From contig OZ247498.1 of the NCBI GenBank assembly GCA_965233675.1, forward strand, positions 2,108,001 through 2,172,000: a stretch of DNA of 64,000 nt. The letters run 5' to 3'. The translations under genes and the position numbers were made by a program. This document shows positions 61,694 to 64,000 of the stretch, in pieces (position 1 is the first letter of the stretch; each line of letters starts with the position of its first letter). The notes beneath the pieces are model-generated. The model was given only the letters and a program-made list of their open reading frames with translations. It was not told where the DNA came from and did not search any database. Source of the stretch: SZUA-309 sp965233675 (GTDB lineage Bacteria > Pseudomonadota > Gammaproteobacteria > Pseudomonadales > Azotimanducaceae).

Positions 61694-61738
61694 CTCGTTA
61701 TCCTCGTTATCCTCGTTATCCTCGTTATCCTCGCTGTC
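61694..61738. repeat. 9-bp repeat in the TauD-type leader
   Basis: CTCGTTATC occurs exactly four times (61694-61702, 61703-61711, 61712-61720, 61721-61729), with a degenerate fifth copy (61730-61738). On the coding strand it reads GATAACGAG, so GAG-AAGAG just before the ATG at 61687 and copies of GAGGATA further up give several weak ribosome-binding-like motifs. It fills most of the 78-bp gap to the GNAT gene. Confidence 0.9.
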
Positions 61739-61765
61739 CCCGCAACTGATCCCGCATATTCAAGC

Positions 61766-62350
61766 TTAGACTCTGAGCAAATCTGCTGCCTGATCGGAGT
61801 GACCGTCCACGTCGTAGGACATGATCACCATGTCACGTGCCAGCCCATTGCGGTCTTCCACGTAATCCGCAAGCAGGGCTTCCGGCACGAAGCCGAGTTT
61901 ACGGAAGGCAGCCTGAGCACCCGGCTGATCCGTTGTCATGTTTGCCATGAGTTTGCGCAATCCCTGGGAACGGGCCAGATCGAAAATCTGCGAGATGAGC
62001 CGGCGACCCAGGCCTCTGGCCCGGTACTCGGGACTCACGTTCACCCGGATTTCGCCCACCCGGCGGGTCCAGCGTGCCGGACTTCTGTGCACGGTGGCAT
62101 AACCGACCAGGCCATCCGAATCGTAGGCCACCAGCGAGGTGGAACTGCCGGATTTCACGTTTTCGATCCAGTCGTCGATCACACCCGGTTCCGTCAGATC
62201 CACGCGCAGGAACAGCAGATCCTCCTCCGGCAGACGCTTCGCGAACGCCAGGACGGCATCCCGATCATCGACAGACATCAGCCGCACTTCCACACTGCCA
62301 CCATCCGGCAGTTTCGTTTCCCTGGGATATTCAATGGCTGCTTCGCTCAT
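61766..62350 (-). CDS. GNAT N-acetyltransferase
   Basis: A 194-residue GNAT-fold protein. The acetyl-CoA-binding motif is VSPEYRARGLGRRLISQIFDLAR (Q/R-x-x-G-x-G/A), with strand YATVHRSPARWTRRVGEIRVNVSPEY before it and LRKLMANMTTDQPGAQAAFRKLGFVPEALL after. It transfers an acetyl group to an unknown amine. Its ATG overlaps the stop of the WS/DGAT gene (ATGA), so the two are co-translated; whether it modifies a lipid-related target or the lysine-rich tail of that enzyme is unknown. Confidence 0.9.
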   Translation of the reverse strand: MSEAAIEYPRETKLPDGGSVEVRLMSVDDRDAVLAFAKRLPEEDLLFLRVDLTEPGVIDDWIENVKSGSSTSLVAYDSDGLVGYATVHRSPARWTRRVGEIRVNVSPEYRARGLGRRLISQIFDLARSQGLRKLMANMTTDQPGAQAAFRKLGFVPEALLADYVEDRNGLARDMVIMSYDVDGHSDQAADLLRV

Positions 62351-63912
62351 CCTGCTTTCCTCTCCTGCTTAGCGGTCTTCTTCGCCTTTCCGGATTTCTT
62401 TTCCGGTGTTTTCTCTCTGGATTCCTGCCTGGCCTTTGCCTCCCGCACCGGTTCGATCTCCACAGCTGTGGCGGGCGGGGCGTTGATTTTGCGGGCTTCC
62501 GCCAGCAACTCGGCAAAGGCGGTTTCCACCGCGGCCGTCATGTTCTCGAGATCCGGCATCAGTCGAGTCTCGCCGATCATGGCGAAAATCATCTCCTGAT
62601 TATAGCTGCCGACCGCAACGCCGTAGCCCAGTTGGCCACCGAGCATCAGCACACCCAGCATGGTCTCCATCCGGTGTCCGGCGATGTACAGCGGCACCTG
62701 CACACCGGGAACGTTGGTGCAGGTGAAGTTGAAACCGAAATAGGGTGGCCGCGGACCCAGATTCGGCATGACGGGCCCCGGGTACTGGGCGGCAAACGCC
62801 GTCGGGTCGAAGGCCGTACCCACCAGCAGCGTCGGCGCCATCATCGCAGCCGGATAGGAAGGCGTGGATTCGTTCATCAGCGTCAACGCTTGAGCATCCT
62901 CGTTCCGCTTGATGGCTTCCGTCTCGGCCAGCACCGCATGGTAGCGTTCGAGCATCCGCATCGGCGTCGATGGCAGTGATGGAAAAATTCCGGAGACCCG
63001 GTTGCCCAGCGCACCCTGCTCATCCTCCGTACGGACGCTGACCGGGCACATCAGGCGCAGGGTACGGCCACCGGTATCTTCGTTGTGCTCAGCCATGTAG
63101 CGGGCGGCGGCTTCGCTCACCACCGCGAGCACCACATCATTGATGGTGCCACCAAAGGCACGGCGGATTTCACGGAACTCGGAAAATGGATGTCGGGTCC
63201 AGCGCATCTTCCGCTTCGGCCCCACCACACCCGCATTCCAGGGTGCCAGCACGGCCGGTTCGCTGACGAATCGCGACAACGCTTTACCGGCATTGGCAAT
63301 CAGGGCACGCGATTTTTCATCCGTCGGCCAGGGACGCTGAGCCTGGTCGACCACGGACTCGAAGTTCTCTCTGACGGCCTCCGTCAGCAATTCGAGTTGT
63401 CCCGGCTCCGGCTCAGGCTGCCAGGGGGCCGCAGGCGGTGCTGGCGCGGTCACCTCCGGTTCGAAATCGAACAGGATCACCAGCAGGTCGATGCCGGATA
63501 CCCCATCGATCATGGCATGGTGCACCTGACTCAGGAGCAGGGTTTTTCCCGGCACGCCATCCACCACATAGGTCATCCACAGCGGTTTGCTTCGATCGAG
63601 CACCGCCTCATTCACCACCATCAGTTCGTCCACCGCTTCTTCCAGCGTGGCGCCGGCTGTTACGGAATGGGCTTTGACGTGGTTTTCAATATCGAAATCG
63701 GGATCGTCCACCCACTTCGGGTGCGCGAGATTGAACGGTACGAACGCCAGCTTCTGCAGGTAGCGCGGCACCAGATGCATGCGCCTGCGCATGTGCTCCA
63801 GCACCGTCTCATGGCTGAGTTCGCCCTCGATGATCAGGATGGCCGCCGTGTGCATGTTGCCGCTGGCGGTCTCCCCATACAGAAAACCCGCGTCCTGCTC
63901 ACTCAATCGCAT
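62347..63912 (-). CDS. Wax-ester synthase / diacylglycerol acyltransferase
   Basis: A 521-residue WS/DGAT. The catalytic motif is LLLSQVHHAMIDGVSGIDLLV (HHxxxDG, His about 136-137), and the N-terminal AGFLYGETASGNMHTAAILIIEG and C-terminal FGFNFTCTNVPGVQVPLYIAGHRMETMLGVLMLGGQLGYGVAVGSYN are conserved in the family. It esterifies fatty alcohol or diacylglycerol with acyl-CoA, forming storage wax or triacylglycerol. A lysine-rich tail (KARQESREKTPEKKSGKAKK) is added at the C-terminus. GGGGGGAG precedes the ATG. P450 omega-hydroxylation and acyl-CoA synthetase genes in the window could supply substrates, but this is inferred. Confidence 0.94.
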   Translation of the reverse strand: MRLSEQDAGFLYGETASGNMHTAAILIIEGELSHETVLEHMRRRMHLVPRYLQKLAFVPFNLAHPKWVDDPDFDIENHVKAHSVTAGATLEEAVDELMVVNEAVLDRSKPLWMTYVVDGVPGKTLLLSQVHHAMIDGVSGIDLLVILFDFEPEVTAPAPPAAPWQPEPEPGQLELLTEAVRENFESVVDQAQRPWPTDEKSRALIANAGKALSRFVSEPAVLAPWNAGVVGPKRKMRWTRHPFSEFREIRRAFGGTINDVVLAVVSEAAARYMAEHNEDTGGRTLRLMCPVSVRTEDEQGALGNRVSGIFPSLPSTPMRMLERYHAVLAETEAIKRNEDAQALTLMNESTPSYPAAMMAPTLLVGTAFDPTAFAAQYPGPVMPNLGPRPPYFGFNFTCTNVPGVQVPLYIAGHRMETMLGVLMLGGQLGYGVAVGSYNQEMIFAMIGETRLMPDLENMTAAVETAFAELLAEARKINAPPATAVEIEPVREAKARQESREKTPEKKSGKAKKTAKQERKAG

Positions 63913-64000
63913 CAGTCTCCCCCCTTGGTTCCCTTGACCCTTGGCTTTCTGTTGGCCCTCTACTGGCCCCTTTTTGCGTTGCGCTCAGGTAAGCAGCGCA
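63913..64000. other. Window end, upstream of the WS/DGAT gene
   Basis: The last 88 bp precede the WS/DGAT start and may hold its promoter. They contain short CCCTTGG/TTGGCCC runs, which look like another small imperfect repeat. No open frame or clear promoter hexamers are seen. Confidence 0.3.

Noticed and set aside
1..64000. Mobile island or prophage
   Set aside because: No transposase, integrase, tRNA-flanking repeats or phage genes are seen, and gene style looks even across the window; a base-composition plot would be needed to exclude older transfers.

Overview
The window is a dense, high-GC stretch of bacterial chromosome with about 58 protein genes, mostly in short same-strand runs with stop/start overlaps. 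I see no rRNA, tRNA, CRISPR array, transposase, integrase or phage gene. A DUF2058 (YaiL) gene, a monomeric NADP-isocitrate dehydrogenase, SelO, a MoxR/DUF58/DUF4381/VWA (Bat-type) operon, two large TonB-dependent receptors and 16/19 matches to a Fur box point to a gammaproteobacterium. Three CYP153-type P450s, an acyl-CoA synthetase, a wax-ester synthase/DGAT and several flavin oxidoreductases suggest an aerobic, lipid- or hydrocarbon-using organism, perhaps marine. This is inference; no marker gene fixes the taxon.

Layout. 1-8.2 kb: edge-truncated TPR-sulfotransferase, TonB receptor with MarR regulator, a secreted six-repeat cysteine protein, an MFS permease and an SRPBCC protein. 8.5-13.2 kb: RRM RNA-binding protein, methyltransferase, enoyl-CoA hydratase, small secreted protein and an exported KatG. 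13.3-20.6 kb: GH3 glycosidase with GPH symporter, a TetR regulator divergent from a CYP153, a DsbA-type isomerase and an epoxide hydrolase. 20.6-26.3 kb: SelO, two sulfatases, SDR. 26.3-31.6 kb: GST/LLM oxidoreductase/CYP153 operon and isocitrate dehydrogenase. 31.7-35.3 kb: a three-gene c-type cytochrome operon including a beta-helix/cytochrome c fusion. 35.3-43.4 kb: membrane AraC regulator, small monooxygenase-like protein, third CYP153, nitroreductase, aldo/keto reductase, acyl-CoA synthetase, luciferase-like oxidoreductase, YaiL. 43.5-49.9 kb: seven-gene MoxR/Bat operon. 49.9-54.9 kb: LLM oxidoreductase, thioesterase, PAP2 phosphatase, DUF4010 membrane protein, SDR. 55-60.6 kb: iron-uptake island (TonB receptor, DUF4198, DUF2271, PepSY, FMN protein, siderophore-interacting protein) with two Fur-like sites. 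60.6-63.9 kb: TauD-type dioxygenase, GNAT, wax-ester synthase.

Two patterns link distant parts. First, the TetR/CYP153 intergenic region and the promoter of the third CYP153, 20.8 kb away, carry nearly the same 24-bp inverted repeat (16 of 18 arm bases identical), so one TetR protein may control both P450s. Second, short tandem duplications (unit 9-26 bp) occur at about eleven places: across stop codons, in ribosome-binding leaders, in signal-peptide or membrane codons, and between genes.
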